DNA of 64,000 nt from Pedobacter polysacchareus (lineage in GTDB: Bacteria; Bacteroidota; Bacteroidia; Sphingobacteriales; Sphingobacteriaceae): positions 434,001 to 498,000 of the forward strand of contig NZ_JAHYSS010000003.1 in assembly GCF_019802255.1 (NCBI RefSeq), in the 5' to 3' direction. Both the position numbers and the translations under genes were made by a program. The first letter of the stretch is position 1. Every line of letters begins with the position of its first letter. The notes under the pieces are model-generated. The model ran no database searches, was not told the DNA's origin, and saw only the letters and a program-made list of their open reading frames with translations. Shown here in pieces: positions 18,484 to 25,363 of this stretch.

Positions 18484-18577
18484 TACTGAATTTGATGATT
18501 TTTAATTTGAGGATGGTTGAATATAATGGTTTTCGAATATGATAGTTTTGAATTAATGGCTGTTGAATTTGATGAGG
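18484..18577. repeat. Degenerate A/T-rich quasi-repeats
   Basis: Four to five imperfect copies of a 16-21-base unit built around GAATwwkATG (GAATTTGATG, GAATATAATG, GAATATGATA, GAATTAATGG, GAATTTGATG) lie between the DUF2200 and DUF1801 genes. Unit length varies, so this may be simple slippage-prone sequence. Confidence 0.4.
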
Positions 18578-18613
18578 CGACAGCAGTAATTTAAAGCGGG
18601 GGCTGACATTGAT

Positions 18614-19009
18614 TTAATGAGGTAAACGCAGTAAAACACCTTTTCTTTTGATGATGTTTTTATAGTCCCATTGTATGGTTTTAGATTTTTCAAGCCAGCG
18701 TCCCAGGTCAGCTGTGTTGATCTGTTCCGGAGCAGTATAGGTAATTGAAGCGTCTTTAAATTTTCCGCTGCCTATTTTCAGCTGTGCTTCCTCAAAATCA
18801 GCGCCGCTCCAGAACATCAAGCGGATACCCGCTTTCAGTTTGCTATAGCCAGCAATTGGGTTGCCATCTATAAACCAAACCGGGTGTGCATGCCAGATTT
18901 TACTTTCTTCTTCCGGTAGTCTGCGGTTGATTTCCGCTGATAAAACCTCACAGATTTCCCGTTCTGCGGCCGATTGCGAATCGTTATAAGCTTGTATGTC
19001 TTTATTCAT
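18614..19009 (-). CDS. DUF1801 (YdhG-like) domain protein
   Basis: A 131-residue soluble protein with the DUF1801 pattern: an N-terminal helix, then ESKIWHAHPVWFIDGNPIAGYSKLKAGIRLMFWSGADF, and a C-terminal half containing the short DAS-type segment (FKDASITYT) before RWLEKSKTIQWDYKNI. The fold is that of small alpha/beta proteins that resemble frataxin-like domains; the biological role is unknown. Its stop lies about 150 bases before the DUF2200 start on the same strand, and 54 bases separate it from the next upstream gene. Confidence 0.8.
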   Translation of the reverse strand: MNKDIQAYNDSQSAAEREICEVLSAEINRRLPEEESKIWHAHPVWFIDGNPIAGYSKLKAGIRLMFWSGADFEEAQLKIGSGKFKDASITYTAPEQINTADLGRWLEKSKTIQWDYKNIIKRKGVLLRLPH

Positions 19010-19063
19010 GACCGTAATTTTGATGCTGATCTTCCTGTTTATTGAAATTGCTGCTTTACCTAG

Positions 19064-19354
19064 CTATTGACCATATTCCTTGACCAGCATTTCCCATTCC
19101 TTCTCTAATGACACCTCTGGTCTTTTCTTCCCTGCCCTTTTATACCAATAATCTGCATTCCAAATATCGCCTTCTTTGCGGTGCAGATAGGCATGAATAT
19201 GGGCAGACCGAGGATCTGTTAAATGGTCAATTAAATCGTGAGCAGTTTTCCAATCTCCTGTTCCATCATACCAAAGCGCCTTCAAATACGAGGGTAAATT
19301 ATCAGGTAAATGCTGATCAATTACCGACTGTTTGAAATTTATTATATCCATCAT
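19064..19354 (-). CDS. Small conserved hypothetical protein (W/Y/H-rich, TPR-like)
   Basis: A 96-residue soluble protein rich in Trp, Tyr and His (DGTGDWKTAHDLIDHL, SAHIHAYLHRKEGDIWNADYWYKRAGKKRPE). The helix pattern looks like a pair of short TPR-like helices, and I have a general memory of such proteins as uncharacterised but widely conserved. No catalytic motif is evident. Two TAnnTTTG-type promoter boxes precede it. The upstream 321-base gap holds the ATPase relic described separately. Confidence 0.75.
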   Translation of the reverse strand: MMDIINFKQSVIDQHLPDNLPSYLKALWYDGTGDWKTAHDLIDHLTDPRSAHIHAYLHRKEGDIWNADYWYKRAGKKRPEVSLEKEWEMLVKEYGQ

Positions 19355-19358
19355 ATCT

Positions 19359-19378
19359 CAAATATAAGGACAAACCTA
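19359..19378 (-). promoter_or_regulatory. Two Bacteroidota-type -7 boxes
   Basis: On the minus strand TAGGTTTG (19378-19371) and TATATTTG (19366-19359) both match TAnnTTTG, the -7 consensus of Bacteroidota sigma-A. They lie in two imperfect 25-base direct repeats before the start codon at 19354. The nearest TTTG that could be a -33 box is 15 bases upstream of the first, shorter than usual. Confidence 0.4.
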
Positions 19379-19483
19379 TCTTAAATATAAGAACAAAGCG
19401 TTAAAATTTATAGTACATAAAGGAGCTCCAAGCCCATATATTTATGCTATTTATTTACAGCAATAATCATTAGTCTGCCTTTG

Positions 19484-19648
19484 AAGGGCGACTTTTTAAT
19501 AGACGATACTTATACGTTTGAAGTCGGTGGGAAAGGCAAAACCAATAAACAGATTGAAGGTGTTCATCAAGGATATATAGCAATGGATAATCTGGAAAGT
19601 GGTATTAATAATAAAATCCCATTGTGGTTGTTTGGCTTTCTGTACTAA
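19484..19648 (+). pseudogene. C-terminal remnant of an AAA-family ATPase gene
   Basis: One plus-strand frame from about 19484 encodes GDFLIDDTYTFEVGGKGKTN, then KQIEGVHQGYIAMDNLESG and NNKIPLWLFGFLY, ending at TAA 19646-19648. This is the end of the Bacteroidota ATP-binding proteins related to archaeal-type ATPases (AAA plus DUF4143-like), where the final KIPLWLFGFLY is highly characteristic. The other several hundred codons, including the Walker motifs, are absent upstream, where the gene at 19064-19354 lies. So this is a relic, left by deletion, inside the 321-base gap between the 96-residue gene and the AraC gene. Confidence 0.75.
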
Positions 19649-19675
19649 CAGAAAAATGCTTTATACACCTGTTCA

Positions 19676-20569
19676 TCAAACAAATGCCTGACGAAATTCA
19701 AGCGGCGATAAATTCGTCTTCTTTTTGAAAAGTGTACTAAAGGATTGCGCATGCTCAAAGCCCAAAGCATAGGCGATCTCGCTGACCGAAAGACTGGTTG
19801 TGGAAAGCTTTTCTTTGGCCTTCGCGATCAGTTTTTCATGAATATGCTGCTGCGTGTTCTGCCCGGTATGCACCCGAAGTAAATCAGTTAGGTAGTTCGG
19901 CGACAGGTTCATCTGTTCAGCAATATATTGTACCGTAAGCAACCCCTGCACCTCACTTTTAAAGTAGTCATCAATCAACTGCTCGAACCTGATCAGCAAC
20001 GCTGAATTATTATTCTTACGGGTCAGAAACTGTCTTTCATAAAAACGGTTGGAGTATTTTAGCAGGCTCTCGATTTGCGTCAGAATGATTTCCTGGGTAT
20101 GCTTATCGATATGCTGGCACTCCTTATCAATTTTATGGAGGATAGCGATCAGGTCATCTTCTTCCTCCGCCGACAAATGCAGCGCTTCGTTCACCGCATA
20201 ATCGAAAAAGCCGTAATGATGAATGCTGTTCGCTAAAGCATGCTGCAACAGAAAGTCCGGGTGAAAGATTAGGAGATAACCGGACCCGCACTCCATATTA
20301 TGCAGGTCCAGTTGCTGCACCTGGTTAGGCGCAGTAAAACTCAATACTCCTTTATCGTAATCATAATGCTGCTGCCCGTACCTGATCTTGCCTTTGGCCT
20401 CGCGTTTGAGCGCCACGCAATAAAAGCGGTTAACGAAACCTTTCCAGATCTCGTCTTCCAAAAAAACACTTTCTGCCAGATTAATCACACTCACCAGCGG
20501 ATGGCGAGGTTCAGTTAAGGATAGCAAACGGTGAAATTCCGATACAGAGTGAATGGCGTTCATAAACAA
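19676..20569 (-). CDS. AraC-family transcription regulator
   Basis: A 297-residue protein with an N-terminal ligand-sensing region of the cupin type and a C-terminal pair of helix-turn-helices (about residues 200-295: LTVQYIAEQMNLSPNYLTDLL and LSVSEIAYALGFEHAQSFSTLFKKKTNLSP). It follows the aldo/keto reductase gene by only 2 bases on the same strand, so the two are co-transcribed. The regulator probably controls its own operon, responding to a small molecule. This pairing of AraC with an aldo/keto reductase is common in Bacteroidota. Confidence 0.93.
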   Translation of the reverse strand: MFMNAIHSVSEFHRLLSLTEPRHPLVSVINLAESVFLEDEIWKGFVNRFYCVALKREAKGKIRYGQQHYDYDKGVLSFTAPNQVQQLDLHNMECGSGYLLIFHPDFLLQHALANSIHHYGFFDYAVNEALHLSAEEEDDLIAILHKIDKECQHIDKHTQEIILTQIESLLKYSNRFYERQFLTRKNNNSALLIRFEQLIDDYFKSEVQGLLTVQYIAEQMNLSPNYLTDLLRVHTGQNTQQHIHEKLIAKAKEKLSTTSLSVSEIAYALGFEHAQSFSTLFKKKTNLSPLEFRQAFV

Positions 20570-20571
20570 AA

Positions 20572-21576
20572 TTAATCAATTAAACCCATACTAAACTCAT
20601 CATAGGGTGCCCCGGTATCCGTACCTAAAGGCACAATACTTTCCAGCTGTATTAAATCCTCGGGACTGAATACAATAGCTGCTGCCGCAATGTTTTGCTC
20701 GAGGTACTTCCGGCGTTTCGTTCCTGGGATCGGGAGGATGCCTTTGCTCATGATCCAGGCCAAAGCCAGCTGTGAAGAACTGACCTGCCTGGCTTCAGCC
20801 ATCACTTCAATCGCTTTTACCAGTTCAATATTCTTCTCGAACTGTACGCCCTGAAAACGCGGGATTGCTCTGCGAAAATCATTTTCAGGCAGATCATCAA
20901 TACTTTTGATTTGTCCAGATAAGAATCCACGGCCCAGCGGTGAGTAAGCTACAAAACCAATACCGAGTTCCTTTAATGTTGCCAAAACCCCACGTTCTTC
21001 CACCCCACGCTCGAATAAAGAGTACTCGCTTTGTACGGCAGTGATTGGATGTACAGCATGTGCCCGCTTAACCGTTTCAGACGAAACTTCCGACAAACCG
21101 ATATACCCCACTTTACCTTCCTGAACCAGCTCAGCCATCGCCTCAACTGTTTCCTCGATCGGCGTATTTTTATCCAGGCGGTGCAGGTAATACAGATCGA
21201 TATAATCCGTATTCAGATTTTTGAGTGAACGCTCCAAAGATTTCTTTACGTAATCTTTCTTACCATTGATGGCCCAGGTTACGTTATCTTGATCATCGAT
21301 CTCCCAGCCAAACTTACTCGCCAAAATATACTGATCACGTTTACCACGGATCGCTTTAGCGATCAACTGCTCATTCTTAAATGGGCCATACAGATCGGCA
21401 GTATCTAAAAAATTACCCCCTAACTCCAGCGAACGCTGAATCGTTGCGATGGCTTCCTGCTCATCAGCAGGACCATACATGTGGGCCTCTTCAAAACCTG
21501 TCATGCCCATACAACCCAGGCCGATCACTGGCACAACCAAACCCTGGTTGCCCAATGCTATTTGTTTTATTTCCAT
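20572..21576 (-). CDS. Aldo/keto reductase
   Basis: A 334-residue TIM-barrel oxidoreductase that uses NADPH to reduce aldehydes or ketones. The catalytic tetrad is complete: D58, Y63, K88 and H132 (NFLDTADLYG, SKFGWE, YYLHRLD). The C-terminal GIVPIPGTKR-like motif (GILPIPGTKRRKYLEQN) binds the NADP phosphate. It belongs to the AKR13-like group of bacterial enzymes with broad substrates. First gene of a two-gene operon with the AraC regulator downstream. Cytoplasmic. Confidence 0.94.
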   Translation of the reverse strand: MEIKQIALGNQGLVVPVIGLGCMGMTGFEEAHMYGPADEQEAIATIQRSLELGGNFLDTADLYGPFKNEQLIAKAIRGKRDQYILASKFGWEIDDQDNVTWAINGKKDYVKKSLERSLKNLNTDYIDLYYLHRLDKNTPIEETVEAMAELVQEGKVGYIGLSEVSSETVKRAHAVHPITAVQSEYSLFERGVEERGVLATLKELGIGFVAYSPLGRGFLSGQIKSIDDLPENDFRRAIPRFQGVQFEKNIELVKAIEVMAEARQVSSSQLALAWIMSKGILPIPGTKRRKYLEQNIAAAAIVFSPEDLIQLESIVPLGTDTGAPYDEFSMGLID

Positions 21577-21666
21577 GATCCAAAGGTCGGTGAGACAAAT
21601 CCTGCGAATGTATGCAAAGCCCTGAAGCTTGTAAGCAAATCAAGGAAAAAAGGAAGAAAGGCATCA

Positions 21667-21708
21667 ATAAAAAAAGAGGCTGATCATCATTACTTATGAT
21701 ACAGCCTC
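21667..21708 (-). terminator. Intrinsic terminator of the small exported protein gene
   Basis: GAGGCTG (21676-21682) and CAGCCTC (21702-21708), with an inner ATCAT/ATGAT pairing, form the stem. On the minus strand it is followed by TTTTTTT (21675-21669). It lies 50 bases after the stop at 21758. Confidence 0.85.
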
Positions 21709-21757
21709 CTGATTGGCTTTACAGCCTTTATTTTAGACAACTAGGGATTCAATAAGA

Positions 21758-22069
21758 CTATTGAACTACTTTACCATCTTCTGCGATTTTGATAGAAGCC
21801 GCTTCTGCTTCTTTCTTCACATCGATTTGGTAATATTTAGTTTTGTCTGCATTTGTTACCAGGAAAGCGGCTACTGGAGTCCATGCTTTAACTGGTTCAC
21901 TTTGCAAAGTAGTTTTTACTGCTTCTGGAAGATCTTTCAATTCAACCGGAACTTTAGTAGTACTATCTTGTTTCACTGTAATAGCTACTGGATTTTTTAC
22001 TTCTGATGCGTTTACTGCTGTGATGGATGCGAATGCTAAAAATGCTGCTGATAAAATGATCTTTTTCAT
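21758..22069 (-). CDS. Small exported protein, PepSY-like
   Basis: A 103-residue protein with a Sec signal peptide (about residues 1-21, cleaved after VNA). The mature part (ELKDLPEAVKTTLQSEPVKAWTPVAAFLV...KYYQIDVKKEAEAASIKIAEDGKVV) has the helix-then-beta pattern of PepSY-like small periplasmic proteins of Bacteroidota. These occur in many copies per genome and are often abundant; function is unknown. A clean intrinsic terminator follows, and a 28-base palindrome lies 58 bases before the start codon. Confidence 0.75.
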   Translation of the reverse strand: MKKIILSAAFLAFASITAVNASEVKNPVAITVKQDSTTKVPVELKDLPEAVKTTLQSEPVKAWTPVAAFLVTNADKTKYYQIDVKKEAEAASIKIAEDGKVVQ

Positions 22070-22126
22070 AACTTATATATTACTGTTAAATATTCTTGTG
22101 AATTATGTTTAGAGATGGTTCATAAT

Positions 22127-22154
22127 GGTGCCAGGAATGATCATTTCTGGCACC
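22127..22154. repeat. 28-base imperfect palindrome
   Basis: GGTGCCAGGAATGA (22127-22140) is followed immediately by TCATTTCTGGCACC (22141-22154), a near-perfect inverted repeat centred on TGATCA, with 13 of 14 pairs. It has no T-run on either side, so it is not a standard terminator. It lies between the small exported protein gene and the Fpg-like gene and could be an operator or RNA hairpin. Confidence 0.55.
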
Positions 22155-22305
22155 CAACTGAAAAAGAGGTAGTTATGAAATATTCGGTAATTTTACCTGT
22201 AGAGATGTGCCACACTTTGTGGTTTAAGGAAGCAACCTTTAGCTATTTTCTAAAATTATCTTTGCCTGCGTTCTGCAAGGCTGAGCTTAGATTGAAATCA
22301 ACATT

Positions 22306-23085
22306 TTACACATACAGTATTTGCTCCTCGGTATAATATGTTGTGATATTATGAGCTGATTTCATTTGAATGACCTTCCCAGTTGGGCTATACTTTTTCC
22401 TGGCATGATGAATCATCAATACATCAGGGGCTTTCTGTCGATCGTTCAACAAATCCAGTTTCCTTGCTTGCTTGATGGCATCCTGTAAAACATATCTAAT
22501 TGTTTTATGCAGAACTTTGACTTCAGCCTTTGGAATTCTACTTACGATTGAAAAAGGGGAAATATTTGCAAACCAAAGAATTTCATCCGCATAAGCCGGG
22601 TCAATTCCCCTGATTACACGCTGGTCTATCAACAGGGATTTGATCTCCTGTTCTGTCTCAGCAAACAAGTTCATAAGGTAGTCAATAGACATTTCTTTAG
22701 ATAAAACGTCAGGAATCGCCAAAGGCTCTGGATTCAGGTTAAATCGGCTCAACTTCTGAGAATCTTTAACACTAAGAATTTGTCCCCCACTAAAATTAAG
22801 CGCTAATAAACCAGCAGTACCCTCCTGATTTTGTAGGATCATCTGAAATTCAGCCGAAGCGGATAAATTGATTTCCAAAACCGCATAATTCTTAAATTGA
22901 AACCACAAAGAAAAACCTTCACGCCAGACTTTCTTCAGTTCATGACCAACCAGATATTCGTTTAAAGTCCCAATAGCAACATTAATGCATTTATCCTGCT
23001 TCATATCCAGCTTTTGCAGCACTCTATTTCTATATCTTTTATCGAAGATATCGGCACAAATCTCTAAATAAGGTAGCTTGAACAT
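22306..23085 (-). CDS. Fpg/Nei-fold protein lacking the catalytic residues
   Basis: The frame is open from 23148, but the family N-terminus (LPYLEI aligning with the LPEVE of Fpg) begins at the Met encoded at 23085, which I take as start (259 residues). The H2TH segment DQRVIRGIDPAYADEILWFANISP clearly matches Fpg/MutM. Active-site positions differ: the N-terminal Pro-Glu is Phe-Lys, the lysine of RRGKYLL is Phe in REGFSLW, the Asn of GNIY is Pro in DPAY, and the zinc-finger cysteines are gone from the C-terminus (HHARKKYSPTGKVIQ). Fold assignment is from the H2TH motif; loss of glycosylase activity is inferred. It may be a DNA-binding or non-enzymatic member. Confidence 0.7.
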   Translation of the reverse strand: MFKLPYLEICADIFDKRYRNRVLQKLDMKQDKCINVAIGTLNEYLVGHELKKVWREGFSLWFQFKNYAVLEINLSASAEFQMILQNQEGTAGLLALNFSGGQILSVKDSQKLSRFNLNPEPLAIPDVLSKEMSIDYLMNLFAETEQEIKSLLIDQRVIRGIDPAYADEILWFANISPFSIVSRIPKAEVKVLHKTIRYVLQDAIKQARKLDLLNDRQKAPDVLMIHHARKKYSPTGKVIQMKSAHNITTYYTEEQILYV

Positions 23086-23328
23086 AATTGAACCAGAACT
23101 TGATGAGGTAGGGCTTAAAGGTACGCTGTCTTCGGACGTTCTTTTCAAGCTTTATGTAATTCAGCATTGATCTAAATCAATGAAAGCCATTAAATTGGTT
23201 GGAAAGAATCCCTAAATAAACAGACGATTTGAATAAATTAACATTATTTAACATAACCTAAGCTCGATCTTCATAATTTCTTCAGAATTGCCCTGGATAT
23301 TAGCTTGATCATTTAAAGAGATCAGCAC

Positions 23329-23754
23329 ATGGATAGGAAAGATTTTTTAGCCAGCATAGGATTATCAGCAGCAACATTTGCATTGATCAATTGTGCAGGA
23401 TGTGCAAAAAGTTCCAATGCACCTTCGGGCGACACTTCAGGCCCTACAGGCATTAACTTTACTTTAGACCTGAACTTACCCGAAAATGCAGTGCTCAGTA
23501 ATAATGGTGGGTATTTGGTTGCTAATGGAGTCATTGTGGCACGTACTACATCAGGCTCATTTGTAGCTGTTCAGCGATCCTGTACCCATGAAAGTTATGG
23601 GTTAATCTATCAGCCCGGTGCCTCCAGATTTTATTGTGCCAACCATGGTTCTACTTTTTCAGAGAGTGGAACCGTTACTAATGGCCCTGCTTCCAGGGCA
23701 TTAATGACTTATCATACCCAACTTACAGGAACTTCACTCAGAATTTACAGCTAA
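23329..23754 (+). CDS. Rieske [2Fe-2S] lipoprotein
   Basis: A 141-residue protein with an export signal and lipobox candidates at Cys22 and Cys25. The cluster-binding motif is complete: C85-T-H87 and C103-A-N-H106, spaced as in Rieske ferredoxin-like proteins. This suggests an electron-transfer protein outside the cytoplasm, anchored by lipid. It opens a plus-strand block of five genes spaced by no more than 8 bases (next: thioredoxin, ApbE, DUF4266, DUF3570), and it is the likely one-electron carrier of that set. It lacks the catalytic subunit expected for a Rieske oxygenase. Confidence 0.9.
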   Translation: MDRKDFLASIGLSAATFALINCAGCAKSSNAPSGDTSGPTGINFTLDLNLPENAVLSNNGGYLVANGVIVARTTSGSFVAVQRSCTHESYGLIYQPGASRFYCANHGSTFSESGTVTNGPASRALMTYHTQLTGTSLRIYS

Positions 23755-23758
23755 CACG

Positions 23759-24181
23759 ATGAAACTATTATTAATTTTTTTCTTAGGATTTATTCCCAGC
23801 ACTTTAATCTGGAATGAAAACTTCAATGAGGCACAGCAACAGGCTAAAGACAGCCATAAGCAGCTCTTAATTAATTTTTCAGGATCTGACTGGTGTGGGC
23901 CATGCATCCGTTTAAGAAAAGAAATCCTGGAATCTGAAGTTTTTGAAGCCTATGCCAAAGCGGAGCTGATATTGGTAAGAGCGGATTTCCCCAGACAAAA
24001 GAAAAACCAGTTACCTGCTGCACAAATCAAGAGGAATGAATCTTTGGCTGAGCAATATAACCCTGATGGAAAATTCCCTTACACCCTATTGCTGGATGAA
24101 AACGGAAAAGTACTCAAAACATGGGATGGCTATCCAAATGAATCCGCCGAGAAATTTGTATCGGAGATTAAAAACAGGTAA
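23759..24181 (+). CDS. Exported thioredoxin-family protein
   Basis: A 140-residue protein with a short N-terminal hydrophobic export segment (about residues 2-17) and a thioredoxin fold carrying WCGPC at 45-49 and the cis-proline region FPYTLLL near residue 107. It resembles the DsbD-gamma/thioredoxin-like periplasmic reductases. It lies 4 bases after the Rieske gene. Its stop codon TAA is in the same frame as the ApbE start, with only two codons (GGC TTT) between. Role in the redox island is inferred: maintaining or delivering thiols, perhaps to the Cys-rich DUF4266 tail. Confidence 0.9.
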   Translation: MKLLLIFFLGFIPSTLIWNENFNEAQQQAKDSHKQLLINFSGSDWCGPCIRLRKEILESEVFEAYAKAELILVRADFPRQKKNQLPAAQIKRNESLAEQYNPDGKFPYTLLLDENGKVLKTWDGYPNESAEKFVSEIKNR

Positions 24182-24187
24182 GGCTTT

Positions 24188-25123
24188 ATGAAAACCATGG
24201 GAGCCTATAGGCGCGTGTTAAAACTGATGGGAAACCGTTTTGAATTCACCGTCATCGCTGACGAGGAGGATTCAGGGCAAAAAGCCATTGATGCTGCCAT
24301 AGCAGAGGTGAGCCGGATCGAGGCCTTATTCAGCACCTTTAAAGAAAGCAGCCAGACTAGTCTGATCAATCAATATGCAGGAATCAAACCAGTAAAGGTT
24401 GATCCGGAAATGATTCAGCTGATTCAGCGTGCGTTAAAAATATCAGAAATTACCCAAGGTGCATTTGACATCACCTATGGCGCTATTGATAAAAGCCTAT
24501 GGAACTTTGATACCAATATGACTTCCCTGCCTGATGCCGAAACTGCAGCCCGGTCGGTGAGCTTAATTGACTACCGGAATGTGATTGTGGATGCCTCACA
24601 TGCTACTGTGATGTTAAAACACGAAGGCATGCGCATTGGATTTGGTGGCATAGGAAAAGGCTATGCGGCAGACCGGGCCAAACAGGTACTACAAAATCTT
24701 GGAATCAAAAGTGGTATTGTTAATGCTGCGGGCGACCTTGTGACCTGGGGCAGCCAGCCGGATGATAAAAACTGGACGATTGGCATAGCTGATCCGGATC
24801 AAAGGGACCGTCCTTTCTCTGCCCTTAACATCAGCAATATGGCCATTGCTACTTCCGGTAATTACGAAAAATACGCCACCATTAATGGCAAAAGGTATTC
24901 GCATACTATAGATCCAAAAACTGGCTTGCCGGTTAGTGGAATTAAAAGTGTCAGTATCCTTTGTCCGAGCGCTGAACTGGCGGATGCACTCGCTACTCCT
25001 GTCATCGTGATGGGGGTTGAAGTTGGGCTTGATCTGATCAACCAGTTACAACAAGTAGCCTGTATCATCATTGACGACCAGGACAGGTTATTTACTTCTA
25101 AGAATATTAATGTAAAACACTGA
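24188..25123 (+). CDS. apbE: FAD:protein FMN transferase (ApbE family)
   Basis: A 311-residue ApbE-family protein, which attaches FMN covalently to Ser or Thr of extracytoplasmic redox proteins using FAD and Mg2+. Signature regions are present: GFGGIGKGYAADRA (about residues 155-168), NAAGDLVTWG, ATSGNYEKY, HTIDPKTGLPVSG (about 239-251) and ADALATPVIVMG. The N-terminus (MKTMGAYRRVLKLMGNRFEF) shows no signal peptide or lipobox, which is odd for an enzyme that acts outside the cytoplasm. The preceding thioredoxin stop codon is in frame. No obvious target motif is seen nearby. Confidence 0.93.
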   Translation: MKTMGAYRRVLKLMGNRFEFTVIADEEDSGQKAIDAAIAEVSRIEALFSTFKESSQTSLINQYAGIKPVKVDPEMIQLIQRALKISEITQGAFDITYGAIDKSLWNFDTNMTSLPDAETAARSVSLIDYRNVIVDASHATVMLKHEGMRIGFGGIGKGYAADRAKQVLQNLGIKSGIVNAAGDLVTWGSQPDDKNWTIGIADPDQRDRPFSALNISNMAIATSGNYEKYATINGKRYSHTIDPKTGLPVSGIKSVSILCPSAELADALATPVIVMGVEVGLDLINQLQQVACIIIDDQDRLFTSKNINVKH

Positions 25124-25124
25124 T

Positions 25125-25355
25125 ATGAAAACGTCCTTTGACCGAACAGTACTACTGGGTGTAAGCTTTTTCGCCCTGAGCCTGCTGAGCGCCTGCGCTA
25201 CAGTAAAACCTTATCAAAAAAGCAAGCTGAACGATTCCGAAATGGCATTGTCCTCCCGAAAGGTTCAGAAATTTGAGCAAAGCTTCCAGCTGTACCGGGA
25301 AGGCGGATCTGGTGCCAATGGTGGCAAAAGTGGTGGTGGCTGTGGTTGTAATTAA
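25125..25355 (+). CDS. DUF4266 lipoprotein with Gly/Cys-rich tail
   Basis: A 76-residue lipoprotein with a lipobox (LLSAC, Cys24) and a short mature part that ends in GGSGANGGKSGGGCGCN. The Cys-x-Cys tail could bind metal, take part in thiol exchange or be modified; this is inference. DUF4266 proteins are small, have no known function, and in my recollection sit beside ApbE and DUF3570 genes in other bacteria. The gene starts 1 base after the ApbE stop and 8 bases before DUF3570. Confidence 0.87.
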   Translation: MKTSFDRTVLLGVSFFALSLLSACATVKPYQKSKLNDSEMALSSRKVQKFEQSFQLYREGGSGANGGKSGGGCGCN

Positions 25356-25363
25356 CTGAAATC

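Noticed and set aside
22115..22336. 73-codon plus-strand frame near the Fpg-like gene
   Set aside because: It covers an intergenic palindrome and the 3' end of the Fpg-like gene; no family or coding bias is seen.
25302..25352. DUF4266 tail as an ApbE flavinylation site
   Set aside because: The flavinylation motif needs a terminal Thr or Ser after S-G-A; here it is Asn. Not excluded for other residues but unsupported.
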